The notes below the pieces were generated by a model. It ran no database searches, was not told the origin of the DNA, and saw only the letters and a program-made list of their open reading frames with translations. Made by a program: the position numbers and the translations under genes. A DNA stretch of 64,000 nucleotides, taken from Sphaerosporella brunnea. Lineage: Eukaryota; Ascomycota; Pezizomycetes; Pezizales; Pyronemataceae. Below, piece after piece: positions 21,122 through 33,076 of the stretch. Every line of letters begins with the position of its first letter. Position 1 is the first letter of the stretch. The stretch covers positions 124,001 to 188,000 of the forward strand of contig VXIS01000019.1 of assembly GCA_008704415.1 (NCBI GenBank), given 5' to 3'.

Positions 21122-22468
21122 ATGCCGATCTACAAGTCCTACGTCTCGGCAGTCCCGGCTTTCAGACGAATTGGCCACCACATCAAATCGTCCAAGACAA
21201 ATTCCTCGACCTCCATATTCACCTCCAACTTCGAGACCGGCGAAATCCGCAAGCCCATGCCGAAACGCAAGTTCTACAGCAAGGTCGGCTTTGAATTCCC
21301 GCTTAGCTCGAAGTCCAGCATCAAGAGCACCGCAGACTCCTGTATTGGTATGAAAATCGAGTCTCCGCCACTGGTGTTCTATGGGCCGCCCAAGGAATCG
21401 ACCGGAGCTCTCCTCTCGGGCCTCATCCACATCAAGAATGAGGAGCAGAAACAATGGGAGAGCTTGACGCTGGAGCTGCAGGTAGAGACTGTAACTCGGC
21501 GCCCAGTACATGGCGGGTGTGCGCAGTGTGCCATCACGGTGGACACTATCAACACCTGGAACTTCATTTCGTCCAAGCCTACCGACTCCAAGCGGGAGAT
21601 ACTCGCATATCCGTTCAGCTACCTTCTCTCCGGCCACCTCCCAGCCAGCAACGACAACGCCCTGACCAGAATATCCTACTCGCTCGTAGCCACCGGACGC
21701 AGCGTCGAGGGCGATGAACTCCGCTTCAAGAAACCATTAACCGTCGAACGCTCCATACTCCCCGGCCTAGACCGCCATTCAGTCCGCATATTCCCCCCAA
21801 CAAACCTCTCCGCAACAATCAAGCTCCCTCCCGTGGTCCACCCTGGCGGCAACTTCCTCTTCGACGTCCGCCTGGACGGCGTAATCAACAAGGAAAAAAA
21901 GACACGTTGGCGCCTCCGCAAGCTAAACTGGCGGATCGAAGAGAGCGCACGCGCGGTGTCGCCAGCGTGTAAGCATCACAGCGCGAAGTTGGGCGGCAAT
22001 GGCAAGGGCGTGATGCATGAGGACGTGCGCACCGTTGGGGCAGGCGAGGCCAAGCGCGGCTGGAAATCAGATTTTGAATCGGCGGACGGAAAGATCGAGC
22101 TCGAGGTGCTGGCGGAAATCCCGGTCCACAGCAATGCCGCGTGCCAGATGGAAACCTCCAATGGCGCCAGCGTCGACCACGTCTTGATCCTTGAGATGAT
22201 CGTGGCTGAGGAGCATACCCCCGGCCCGAACAAGTTGGTTACTCCTACTGGGGCGGCCCGCGTCCTGAGAATGCAGTTCAAGCTTGTTGTTACCGGTCGC
22301 AGCGGGCTCGGCATCAGCTGGGATGAAGAGGCCCCGCCCGTCTATGAGAATGTTCCGGCTCCCCCGCCGGAGTATGGCATCCCCAGTGCCAGCCCTGAGA
22401 TCTCATATGCCGATCTCCCGCCCTTGACGCAGTGTTCCAGCGTGGAATTTCGGTATTTGGATAGCTAG
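21122..22468 (+). CDS. Arrestin-related trafficking adaptor (LDB19/ART1-like N-domain) with PPxY motifs
   Basis: This is a single-exon 448-aa protein. Arrestin-related adaptors bring Rsp5/Nedd4-type ubiquitin ligases to plasma-membrane transporters for endocytosis. A beta-rich arrestin-like body spans about residues 60-400, with segments such as PPKESTGALLSGLIHIKN, LTLELQVETVTRR and YPFSYLLSGHLPAS that fit the LDB19-type arrestin N domain. Near the C-terminus APPVYENV and PPPEYGI give two PPxY-type WW-binding motifs, the ligase docking sites. Lys-rich patches precede residue 60. I chose the first ATG; the frame is open upstream but without another ATG. Target transporters cannot be inferred. 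Confidence 0.8.
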   Translation: MPIYKSYVSAVPAFRRIGHHIKSSKTNSSTSIFTSNFETGEIRKPMPKRKFYSKVGFEFPLSSKSSIKSTADSCIGMKIESPPLVFYGPPKESTGALLSGLIHIKNEEQKQWESLTLELQVETVTRRPVHGGCAQCAITVDTINTWNFISSKPTDSKREILAYPFSYLLSGHLPASNDNALTRISYSLVATGRSVEGDELRFKKPLTVERSILPGLDRHSVRIFPPTNLSATIKLPPVVHPGGNFLFDVRLDGVINKEKKTRWRLRKLNWRIEESARAVSPACKHHSAKLGGNGKGVMHEDVRTVGAGEAKRGWKSDFESADGKIELEVLAEIPVHSNAACQMETSNGASVDHVLILEMIVAEEHTPGPNKLVTPTGAARVLRMQFKLVVTGRSGLGISWDEEAPPVYENVPAPPPEYGIPSASPEISYADLPPLTQCSSVEFRYLDS

Positions 22469-25156
22469 CTATAGCAGTCCATGCTTTCTTTTCATTGTCT
22501 TTTCTTGTGTATATGTATCTTCCTTTTCTGGGTGGAGTTTTTTATTCTGGAGCTGCCGGCGTCATTTTTGGTCGATTATTGGAGATCTTTTACTACCTGA
22601 TGATTATTTTTTCCTTGGAGCGGGAGTCTAAAAGAATTGGGTTTTTTTGTTTCTCATATATCGTCATGTTTTTTTCTTTCATGAATCTGTTTGGCGTTTT
22701 GGAGGTGTAATAACTTCTTTGATGATAATATCACGTATGAGCCTGGGACACCATAATCTTGGATGACTCAGCTCCTTGTCAGTCATCTCCCTTCTCTTCC
22801 TTCATTTTCTCCATCACCTTTCTTGTCTCAATCATGTTGGCGCTTTTTATGCTATGTTAGTCCTTCGCTTTCTTTTATTGTCAACATCGTTCAGATCTAG
22901 TTACTCGTTCGTAATTGAACCTACTCGATAGCCCCTCACAAGATTGATTCTCTACCACCATAACACCTTATCGGAAAATGTATGTGCTTACCTACTACTT
23001 ACCTACTATTTGTAACATCTTAAAGTCCATAACAACAACTCTAAGACATAGATTGCCACCTCGACCCTTTTGGATCGAGTAAAATCTTTACGGGACAGGT
23101 TTTTTTTCTCTTCGAAGAGTCGATTGGCTACCATTTGAACGAGATCAAGGTTGGACTGAATACAGGCAGTGCAGACACAAGCCTGCTCACAGCTACCTAC
23201 AAAACCTTCGAGGTTTAAATGGCAAGTTATACCTGCTATGCTATATGTTTATTGTATAAGCCGATGGTATTGTTTGTAGGAGGCCGTTCCAGAAAGCTTA
23301 ATAGCATCGAAACACTCGCAAGAGAACGGATATACCAGCTGTCTTCCACCCAGTGCACCAGGCAAGGTTTCGAGAGCCAGGTATGTACTTGTTCTTGTGG
23401 ATAGAAGCGTAATGTACCGATAGCTGATGATATTGACCAGACCTGCCTCCGCCGTCGAAGTGTTCACCTATTGGCAAGATCCATTTTACTACTGACAGCC
23501 ACTACGTACTACGTCCCTCGCCATGTCGGTCCGATCGAGCCTGCAAAGCTAAGGCGATCAACGAAATCGATCTGTTTTATATCGTGGCTCCAAAGCGAAG
23601 GCCATCAAGGAGATCGATTCGGTTGTTTTATATTGCGGTTATACAGGTCCACCTTGGGTCCGCTAACGCCAGACAGAGTCAAGATAACAGTACCAACTGC
23701 ACTAGTTACCAGAACTCAAGGATAAGTGGAAAGCTTCTATGATCTATAAAATCGTAGCTGTTCTATCCTGCCGAGCAAACTGTACCGTCGACCAACTGGC
23801 CAGCCAGCCGAGCAAACAAATATTGATATTCAAAAATAGCTCCAACGCCCTGTAATAGAGAATCGTACAAGTCCCCGAACAAAAAATTTCATCATAGAAG
23901 GTCACCTTTGCGAAATTTTGGGGCTGTTAGATCCACAGCTTCGAGATGTGGGTCCCTGCAACCACGGTGAAGAGGCCCATACAGGTTCGTAATGGCCTCC
24001 GATTTTTTCTAAAAATTTGGGAACACATCCAAAAGGAGTACCTACGGTATCATCAACATTCTGAGCTATCGGGTACGTGGTTGTGTTTTTGTGGTGTTTT
24101 GATCTAGGGGTCGAATATTGCAAGTTACACTCAAATCCAACAATATGCGACGGTATTTTTTTCTCTTGGGTAATATTTGTACTCGCGGGTTCGGACGTCT
24201 GAGTGACTATCAGTGATACCTATGTTGCTGGGAGACCCGTACTCATGTGCCACGAGGTGTTTGGGGAATGTGTTAGGCTGATGTTAGCTATGCCTATGTG
24301 GCTTCAGGGATATCAATGTTTCGGAGTTTGTGTGGGGACGGCGTTATTTCTCAGGATACCCGGTGATTTATGTAGGATGACAAAAAAACAAGTGTCAAAT
24401 ATGTGTATATATACAGATGTTCTATTCGGCCAAGCAATCGTCTTCGAAGCTTCATCGTCTACCCGCTCCTGAACCTCATTTTCTGATGCTGTTACACCTC
24501 CTCCAGCAGCAATCTACCGCTTTCACATTCGTTTTCGCGCTCACTCTTCCAGTGGAGGATTTCTGGTCCACAAAGGTCAGTTGCCTCTTCGTTCACCCAA
24601 GAGTCGGATATTGAAGGTACATACAGACTGCGAATGCGACTACTTGGCGGCGGAATTTTGCTATTGGTGGAGGTCGGTGTTTTGGTGGACCGGCGGGCGA
24701 CAATCACGCTCGAAAATCCTAAACCTTCTGCTTGACAAGGCGGCCGCCTTATGTCTGGATTAATACGGTACCTACATCTTGTATGTTCCGTACGGCAGGC
24801 CCGATCTCCCCCCCCCCCCCTCCACCACCAGCATATACACTACAATGCAGCAACATTCACTCGAGTGTGAGGACGACCACGTGCCGCCACACGTCCTGTA
24901 CCTGCGAGAGGCAGGTCTCGTCGAGCATTGCCGGATAAGACGCCGGCTGTGAAGGGGGGCGGGGCGGGGAAGATCGAAGTGGTAATGGCGGTGGCAGTGC
25001 TGGTGATAGTGATGGGCACGGCCAGAGGTCGACATCAGGTCGCGGTCGGCGACATTGGTCGGCATGTCATGACAGCGTCACGACCTGATGGCACAGACCA
25101 TGAATTGGTCCATGAGGACTTGTATAAAAAATACGGTTAATGTTAAAGATGCCCCC
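22469..25156. other. 2.7-kb gene-poor stretch
   Basis: The first ~250 bp are T-rich and probably form the 3' UTR of the arrestin gene. Beyond that I see no frame with convincing coding character. The tract 24811-24830 is a C run. A+T content is higher from 22700 to 24200 than in the neighbouring genes. Confidence 0.4.
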
Positions 25157-25437
25157 AACTTTTGTGCGAAATGATTCCCATGCCCCCAGAAAATCCCGTT
25201 GTCCAAGATGTCCCCAACTCCAAGGGGTCGAGTGCTAGTTCGTGTCAAAAACTCGACACTACTACAAACCGACCGCCGCGCCCTCACGAACCATATACTA
25301 AACTAACATACAAGTACGTGGGGGCGGCGGAGGAGCGTTCAATCACACGGGCTGGCACTCGACCCTTTGGAGTTGGGGGCATCTTAGACAACAGGATTTT
25401 TGGGGGGTACGGGGATCATTTCGCGCCAAAGTTGGCT
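25157..25437. repeat. Imperfect inverted repeat, arms ~95 bp
   Basis: The left arm (about 25157-25252) and right arm (about 25340-25437) are inverted copies with scattered mismatches, separated by ~88 bp. Read outward-in, both encode nearly the same peptide: left, minus strand, TRPLGVGDILDNGIFWGHGN; right, plus strand, TRPFGVGGILDNRIFGGYGD. Within each arm AAGATG(C/T)CCCCAACT or its complement recurs. This is consistent with a small fold-back element. Confidence 0.65.
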
Positions 25438-26605
25438 TTTTGTGGTCCGGGGAATTGTGCTTTGCCGGATGATAATCAAATGGCCGCGGATGCTTTCTCA
25501 GGTCGACCGGCTGACGACTTTACGACCGACCTCATACAAGGCGCGCATGTATTCTTGTTCGGGTACCCTGGACACTGTGAGAAATACTGCCTTTTCACAG
25601 GGCATAATTGTGTATCACGCGGTGGTATGCATGGTTTCGAAGGAGCAATCTTCCTTGTCACATAAATCTTCTTTATAGCTATCTAGCATACAGAGGAATG
25701 ACAAAACCACCCGAATCTTCCCTGCTAAAAAGGATCACCAATCCAACCCGATGAAAGTCTCTCTGTAAAGCCAAACGTTTCCTCACTTATTAGCTTCCAA
25801 AGAAGGCTATGAGCTGGATAGGACGGCATCGGTACTCCATGTAGGGCGGCGGATCCGTCCACATGGTTGTGTCATCTCAGCGCACTTCGATCCAGAAAGA
25901 CAAATTTCCCCAATTATCATTTCTTCCAAATCATGCTTACGGATGGCAGGAGGAAAACCAATGGGAAACATCCCTGGAAAGGCGAATTGGGTGAAATCAC
26001 CTACTTTGGTTGTCGACAACGGACCGGTTGGAAAGAATATACTGAGAGTGATGGGAGGGGGTTGGTATGCAGAAAATAATAGTTGCCAGTGAGGACAAGA
26101 ATCAATTAGCCGGCTGCCGGGTAGTTTGGGCTAAGGCAAATTGCCTGCCCGGATGGCTGTGTAGGATTTTGGTGAGCTACTAAGAACAACGCTCCTCCGG
26201 AATATCACACAATGATGAAGTGGTTCTTTCAGCCCAGCAAGTGGGAATCAAAGTTGCTATTAAAGTAGTTGATGACTGAAGTTCTGGGTTTCTGTCATAG
26301 GGGGCGTAAAAACTCCCTGGGAGGAGTCGAGTCCAAATACGGGAAGGTTGAAAATTCATCCTGGAAGCTCAGAAGCTACGAACCAATGCCTGGCCAGCTT
26401 CCTCTCTAACACTCCTGCTTACCAGTCTCACCATGTTCAACCCCCGTATCCCCAAAGGACTTTCTCCTCTCGTTTGAATTCCTTCGGGACCCAATCACCT
26501 CTTCTGCATTTGCAATGGAAACACTCCAATCTTTCTGATCCCACGCCAAAGGCACTGCTCTCCCTACTTCGAAGAGATGCTGGAAGCTACAAGCATGACC
26601 AGCTA
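25438..26605. other. Gene-poor stretch
   Basis: No convincing gene. Short frames on both strands lack recognisable motifs. Sequence related to the following tandem array begins to appear near 26580. Confidence 0.35.
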
Positions 26606-28070
26606 CTGCCCTCAAAATTGAGCACGGGGTAGCTATGTCCTCTGCGAGTACTGCTCGGACTGATACTCAACGAGGCTGGGAGTAGTAAGTCGGATGGTTT
26701 AAGGATACGAGAGACTGGAGCTGCTTTCCAGGACAGTGGCAGTTGGGTGAATCGAGAACCACTGGAACGTGACCAGCACCGCACTGCAACGTACTTGGGG
26801 ATCACTTGAAGTATCGTCAACACTTGCTATCACCGCCTTCTACTTTCCTAGAGAACGCTAGGTACCGGGTATTAGTCACTGCCCTCGCACTGGCCTGCGA
26901 GCACGGGGTGGCTAGGTAAATCCTTTGGTTATCAGTGTTGCTCGGGCGAGTTGAGGGCTTGGTGGGTAGGCACGACGTACTCAAGCTATGTTCTTCAAGG
27001 AACTTGACGAGTCTGTTGGTTAACGCCAGGAGGTTTGGTCCAGATAGCGCTGCCAGGCCGTACTGCAATGAACTTGGAGATAACCTCGCAATACCGTCAC
27101 CACTTGCTATCACGGTCTTCTACTTGTCAGGGGATCACTAGATGCTGCCGGTACGCCTGGTCACTGCCCTCGCGATGCAACGACGTGCAGGTGTTGGAAA
27201 AAGCGAGCATGGGGTGGCTAGGTAAATCCTCTGGTCATCAGTGTTGCTCGGGCGAGTTGGGAGTCCGGTAGGCAGGCACTACATATTCGAGCTCTGTCCT
27301 CTGAGGGAATTGCGAGTCTGCTGGCCAGCCTTCCGGACAGTTGGGAAATCATGATCAGGGCACTATCCTTTGAGGGCACTCGCTTTACCGTTCGGACCTG
27401 CACTGCTCTACTACCTGTCAGGAGATCACTGGATGCCGCCGGTACGCATGGTCACTGCCCTCGCGATGCAACGACGTGCAGGTGTTGGAAAAAGCGAGCA
27501 TGGGGTGGCTAGGTAAATCCTTTGGTTATCAGTGTTGCTCGGGCGAGTTGAGGGCTTGGTGGGTAGGCACGAGTCTGTTGGTTAACGCCAGGAGGTTTGG
27601 TCCAGATAGCGCTGCCAGGCCGTACTGCGATGAACTTGGAGATAAACCTCGCAATATCGTCACCACTTGCTATCACCATCTTCTACTTTTCCAGAGAACG
27701 CTAGGTACCGGGTATTAGTCACTGCCCTCGCGCCGGCCTGCGAGCACGGGGTGGCTAAGTAAATCCTCTGGCTATCAGTGTTGCTCGGGCGAGTTGGGAG
27801 TCCGGTAGGCAGGCACGACGGATTCGAGCTCTGTCTTCTGAGGGAATTGACGAGTCGGCTGGTCAACCTTCTGGAAATTTGGGCAATCTTAATCAGGGCA
27901 CTATCCTTTGAGGGCACTTGCTCTGCCGCTTGCCAGGAGATCACTAGATGCTGCCGGTACGCCTGGCGACTGCCCTCGCGATGCTACTGCGTGCAGGTGT
28001 TGGAAAAAGCGAGCATGGGGTGCACCGGGCCTCTGCCGTTAGTTCATCGAACTGATACTCAACGGAGCGG
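26606..28070. repeat. Degenerate tandem array, ~250-290-bp unit, six recognisable copies
   Basis: The landmark (GTC)ACTGCCCTCGC recurs at about 26606 (diverged), 26875, 27160, 27451, 27718 and 27965, a spacing of 247-291 bp. Shared segments between landmarks include GAGCATGGGGTGGCTAGG, GTGTTGCTCGGGCGAGTTG, GATAGCGCTGCCAGGCCGTA and AGGGCACTATCCTTTGAGGG. Copies alternate between two sub-types (GAGAACGCTAGGTACCGGG versus AGGAGATCACTAGATGC), so the array is mosaic. No conserved reading frame spans it. Confidence 0.75.
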
Positions 28071-28168
28071 TAGGCGGATTGTTGGGAGTAACGTGTACTC
28101 GAGCTACCTCTCTTGTGATAGACCAGTCGGACAACTGCAACATCTCATCTCCGAGGCTAGACTCACCG

Positions 28169-28627
28169 ATGCTGCCAGGCCGTACTCGCCGGGAGCTCCT
28201 CGAGGAGTTCACAAGAGAGCGAGCTGAGGCTGCCCATGTGCTCGCCGAATGGACGGCGGTGCATGACCTGCATGTGCCTCCCCCAGACACGGCGGCGTGC
28301 GATGCGGAGATACAGGACGCGGGCTCGGACTCTCCTCCGGCCACTCCCACCCTCGACATCAAGGAAGTCTTGGGACGGCATATCGCCGCGCTCAAGGAAG
28401 GACAAGATGCCAGCATGGCCAGTTTGGTCACGATCGTACTTGGGCTGAAAGGAACGGTCGATAAGCTCTCTGCGCAGAACGAGGAGCTTCTGGCTCGGCT
28501 CAAGAGGATCGAGGCAAAAGCGTCCCCTCTATCTCCTCCTCCACAAGCCACAGCGACACGGTATGTGGAACGCAGCCACCCAAACAGACCACCGAACTCA
28601 TTTTCCGGTGCTGCCTGTCAACAATAA
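28169..28627 (+). CDS. Gag-like/coiled-coil ORF, probable retroelement remnant
   Basis: The ORF from the ATG at 28169 encodes about 152 aa. A long helical region with heptad character runs from RRELLEEFTRERAEAAHVLA through LSAQNEELLARLKRIEAKAS, followed by Pro/Ser-rich sequence. This layout fits a LINE ORF1 or gag-like protein, but no zinc knuckle, endonuclease or reverse transcriptase is present. In the next ~370 bp another frame continues with SPAQKPTKHAREVS, which is found again near 53850, so the original protein was probably longer and is now frameshifted. Identity as a retroelement is inference. Confidence 0.4.
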   Translation: MLPGRTRRELLEEFTRERAEAAHVLAEWTAVHDLHVPPPDTAACDAEIQDAGSDSPPATPTLDIKEVLGRHIAALKEGQDASMASLVTIVLGLKGTVDKLSAQNEELLARLKRIEAKASPLSPPPQATATRYVERSHPNRPPNSFSGAACQQ

Positions 28628-29016
28628 CGGCGACGGCGGCGCAAGCGACGCAAACGCAAACGCCAACGCCGGCAGCTCCACCTGCGGCTGACAAATCGAA
28701 ATGCAAGCGCTCCGAGCCCGGCGCAAAAGCCGACAAAACACGCACGGGAGGTCTCGAAGCATGCAGGGCCGAGCGACGCACTGGCCTCAGTGCGGCCAAT
28801 GCCCGACACGCGAGGTGCAACAGCCCCGAAGCCCCGAACCCCCCACCACGGTGAGGCTGAGGCCAAAGAGATGGAAGAAGGTCGAGAGAAAGAAGCGCAG
28901 GCGGCCCTCGGGCCGTGCAGCGAGCAGGGAAGCACGCAAACCCGGGGGGGGGGGGGGAGAAAGAAGGAGAAGGGGAAGGGGAAAGAGAAGGAGCAGCAGG
29001 CTCCTGACGTGCGGGG
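28628..29016 (+). pseudogene. Frameshifted continuation of the gag-like ORF
   Basis: The frame reading SPAQKPTKHAREVSKHAGP, then Glu/Lys-rich sequence, ends at the stop near 29016. It is basic and low-complexity with a G run at 28948-28958. It shares nucleotide and peptide similarity with 53815-53960. Confidence 0.4.
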
Positions 29017-30360
29017 TTGAGTACAGTTTTTTCCGTTTATATGTGCTACCATTTTCCTTACGTCACTCTTTTTCCTTCAGGCACGCCCGACTGTAGGCCT
29101 AAGGGTAGCGTCAATGATCTGTATGTAGAGTACGCGCCCAAACTCAAATCTATCTATATTATCGGGTCAGGGTCTAACAACAGCAAATCCTATAGCTCAC
29201 CATAGATCCGATGATAACCTTAATTTAACGTCGTGGTATCGGCCTCCTCTCGGCGGCGAAGGCCATGCAGTGCAAAGAGCTTGCTTTAGCTACTGCGGTT
29301 GAACAGCACTCACACACGTCATCAGTGCCCTTGTTCAGAATCCCAAACGGTCGTGCAAGTTTGTTCGGGCCGCCATCGATATGTGTACGACCTGCAACTC
29401 CGATGCATTCCCGTTTGGCCGCGATTTCGAACATCGTAATGTTATTATTCTGCCCGCATACGGAGATTGAACAGTGGCCTTCGCGTTGCGAGGTCCGATG
29501 TCCGTTTGCTCGACCTATTTCCGTACACCAGGCACAATCGCTCGTTCGAATCCCGTTTGATTCTGTTCGACAATGCACAGGATGCGGGTCACGCAGTCAT
29601 CGATTCGTAATGGCAAGATATTAGAATGCTATTCGCATGCGTACTGATGCCATCTCGCTCTCCCTGAACCCCCTGTATGTCGCCGACGGACGGAATACAT
29701 ATGCCAGTGCTTGTGCCCTGTATCGGGGCTGATGTTCGCTCGCGCACCAACTTGGCTGTACGCTGTGCGGGATGCCCTGTTCGAATTCCGGCAATGAACT
29801 GTATTCGGTTGTTTTACGAATGCCGAATCTCTGAATGTGCGCAGATATCAGAATGCCGAAGGGATGCACTTTACAGAATGCGCATCGAAATGAAAATGCG
29901 CAGTCAAGCGAAATACAGAGTTCTTTGAAAATGCAGCGGGGCCCAAAAGCCCGCAGCGGTGCTGGGAGCGACCGGCAGGCCAGCAAATGTCGAATATTCC
30001 CTGAGGGAAGTCTTCTAATGTTGAACTAAATCTCCTGATTGGAGCGCTAATTGCTGGGTTAGAGTGGAGCTGCATGATATCTATGATTCTATTCTAAAAT
30101 CTCACGGGAAGTCATCCATTTCATCACTTGTGCCCACAAAGTCTCATTCCATTTCATTACCGAGCCCACGCCACGCCATGCGATATCAAACGTTAACGCT
30201 ACATATCAAATAATAAAAAAATAGAAACAGCAGCCAGTTACAAAGTAGTAGTAGTAGTAGTATTAGCCAGAAGAACAAGCCGTAAAAAGAAGTCGCTCGC
30301 CCACCCATCCACAAAGATATGTATCATACAGATGCACACCTTTTCCCTTCCCCACCGCAA
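29017..30360. other. Intergenic stretch rich in GAATGC/ATTCG words
   Basis: No gene seen. From about 29390 to 30000 the words CGAAT/ATTCG and GAATGC recur unusually often, suggesting an old short-period repeat. A GTTCGAATCCC box at 29543 resembles a tRNA B-box, but no cloverleaf or A-box fits around it. A GTA trinucleotide run lies at 30247-30262. Confidence 0.35.
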
Positions 30361-32842
30361 TTAATCGCCAGTGCTGGGTTCAACCGCCACCGAGATCTTG
30401 GTGACCCACTCACTCGAGAACTCAACGCCATGGCGGCGTCGGGTGCCGTACTTCCTCCACGCAGTATTACTGATGCCGATGTCGGCAACGAAGAGGTCCC
30501 AGCCCGCACCCACGCCCAGGATTACGGCGTTGAGCAGGCCGGTCTTGGGCGCGCCCATGCACACGACCCATCTGGCGCGCATGTATACGGCGTCTGAATC
30601 GTCCGACTGTGGGATCTTGCCTGCAGGGTGTTAGCCATAAAAAACGTCCAAGAAACAGGCAGGGGCGGAGGAGGCGACAAACCAGAGCTTCCGTCGACAC
30701 CAGTAGGGATGTCAACGCTGAGCACCGAAGCCCTGCCCATGTTCGCGAAATGAACAAGTTCAAAGGCCGTAGCCTGGTCATCGGGGCGCAGGTCGTCGAA
30801 TCCAAGGTGCATTCCGAGCAGGCCATCGATGATAAGTTCTGGTGGGGAATCGATGCTCTTGAGGTTACTCTGCATCTCTGGCCAGGTAGCGACCCTACCA
30901 CCAGCATTGCGGAAGATGTTGAGTTGCCTTCGCACGTTTTCAAGAAGCTCGTCTTCACGCTCAAGCCCGATGACGCATGCCATGACGCGCACGTGATGGT
31001 TCTTGAGGTGTCTTCCGGCAGCAATGGCGCGAGCGCCGCTCTTGTGGTTGCCTGCAAAGACGAGGACAACGGGGAGGGCATTATGGTTACTGGCGTTGAT
31101 GCGTTTTCCGAACGCTTGGATCGCGACCTGCGCGATTCCGCGTCCAGCGTTTTCGGTCATCATGTCATCCGTCAGACCCAGTTCAACCTCGGCGATCCGC
31201 TCAACGTCTAGCATCTGCAACGGACTGACGACGGGGCATGGTCGGTTGCTCGGGGCCAATCGGAAGGACGGCTTGCCAGACTTGTTCATGATTCCACTAC
31301 CGCCGCTGGAAAGCGCCTGCAGGTTGTCGGTGGAGCCAACTCTGCCTGCGGTGCTGAGCTGCCGAGTCAACCGATTGGAAATCGACTGTCGCGAGATGGC
31401 CCGGCGACTGCTGCGCCCACTATCGGCAGCTGCCACGTTCCGACCTCGTATCACGTCGTCCTCACTATCGGTATCCTCGGACTGCTGCTCGCCGGCTCCG
31501 AACTCGGGGGTCTTCCAGCCGTCTCTATCGGCAAGGGCCGTTCCGTTTGCATAGTTGCCGAGCACATTTTCGTTGTTCCTGTAATTCTTCGGTGGAACCT
31601 TCTCTCTCCGGGGAAGCCTATTAAAAGACACGAGGCGCGCCTCGTCCGCGGTTGTGTCTTCAGCCTTGATTTGGCTGAACACGGTCTTCTTGTCAAACCG
31701 ATCCAGATTTCCCTGAAAATCGAACTCAGTCTGCTTAAAGTCGGTGACATCCTCCGTGGCCCAGCCCTCCTCATCAGCATTTCCCACGCGCTGAGATCTC
31801 CTCGGCCTCCTATGCCGCGCTTTGCCTCCCCGTCTCCTACTCTGCAGTCCGTATCCCGCGCCCGCAGCGGCCGCAACCGCACCTCCAAACATACCCGGCT
31901 GCAGAACTACACTCTCATCCTGATGCTGCTGTATCGGCTCCAGAAACTTCCCCGCCTGCTTCTGTGCTGTGGCCTTACCACGGCGCGACCGCTTCCCCGT
32001 AAACTTAGGAGCAAATGTGCTGGCCGCATCATCCGTCTCATCAAACGCGCTGGACTCAGCCGCATCCGTACGCAGGGACATCTCAGTAAACTGCTGCTGC
32101 AAGCTGGATGAATGTGATGATGGGCGGATATTCTCCAACCCTGCATTCGAGGCGCGCAGTGCCGCCGGCATGGTTGGTGGTGCACCTGAGGTCGACGGCT
32201 GCTGCTGCCGAGTCCCCAGAGAGTCCCCACGCGATATATTAGTCGAGGAAACAGTCTGTGCGGGTTGCCGCGTAGGCGTCGTTATGGCGGCGGACGGCGG
32301 TGGGGGCTTGACCGCTGCCACCGGGGTTACAGAGGGTTTCCGCGACATAGACAAAATCGCCGGGTCTTCCAACGGTACAGGAGGCTTCGGGACAGCCTGG
32401 GGAGGAGGTGGCTGCTGAGGCTGCGAGAACACCCGTGGAGAAGGCTGCTGGTGAGGGATGAACCTCGGGGGTCCGTTCTGCTGCACGTATCCATAGAAGC
32501 TCTGCAAGTTCTGTTGCAGTTGGGGCACGTGGGGATAAGTTTGGAGTTGCTGAACGGGAAGTTGCCGCGGCGTTGCTCCCCTGCCTTCCTCAACGATCTC
32601 GATATCGTGGATGCGATGACCACTGACGACATAGCTGGGCATTACATGGCCGGTCTTGACGAAACAAACTAGAGAGCCACGACATCAGCGGGTGTCTTTC
32701 CGGATACAAAAAGCTGCTGCTACCGACCGTTTGTGAGAGATAACTCTTGTTCGACAACGTTGGCCACGAGACCACGCATCTGGGTCCGCTCAAGGTCATT
32801 GAGTGTAAGGCTGACCGTGACACCGATAAATTGTTCCGCCAT
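30361..32842 (-). CDS. EDC3: Enhancer of mRNA decapping 3 (LSm-FDF-YjeF_N protein)
   Basis: This is a scaffold of cytoplasmic P-bodies that binds Dcp2 and the DEAD-box helicase Dhh1 and stimulates mRNA decapping. Exons 32842-32728, 32668-30683 and 30620-30361 give 786 aa. The N-terminal LSm fold (about residues 1-60) starts MAEQFIGVTVSLTLNDLERT and ends VSGHRIHDIEIVEE. A long Gln/Pro/Ser-rich linker follows. The FDF region (about 350-395) includes TEFDFQGNLDRFDKKTVFSQ, the Dhh1-binding element. The C-terminal YjeF_N domain (about 510-780) includes VVLVFAGNHKSGARAIAAGR and LSVDIPTGVDG, the latter ending at the last splice junction. Intron 1 (59 bp) uses a GTCGGT donor, forced by the LSm frame. 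TRS31 is divergent, 234 bp away. Confidence 0.92.
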
Positions 32843-33076
32843 GTATGTGGAAGCGGATGGAGAAGTGAACTCTCTTGGTTATTGGTGGTGATGGTGGGTG
32901 AAGTGGACAAAGAACAAAGATCTGGATGGATGGCTGGCTGGCTGGCTGGCTGGCTGGTTGTTGTTGCCGCGGCGACCACAATGTCCGGCGTTGACACAAC
33001 ACGTGTGGATTTTGAAAGCTACGGAACTCATCAACTCATCCAGGTAACTTTCGCGTGATCGTCGCCCTCCATCCCC
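32843..33076. promoter_or_regulatory. Shared divergent promoter EDC3/TRS31, with a GGCT repeat
   Basis: These 234 bp separate the start codons. A (GGCT)5-6 tetranucleotide run occupies about 32933-32956. Confidence 0.45.

Noticed and set aside
29540..29556. tRNA B-box-like GTTCGAATCCC
   Set aside because: No A-box or cloverleaf arms around it; probably part of the ATTCG-rich repeat.
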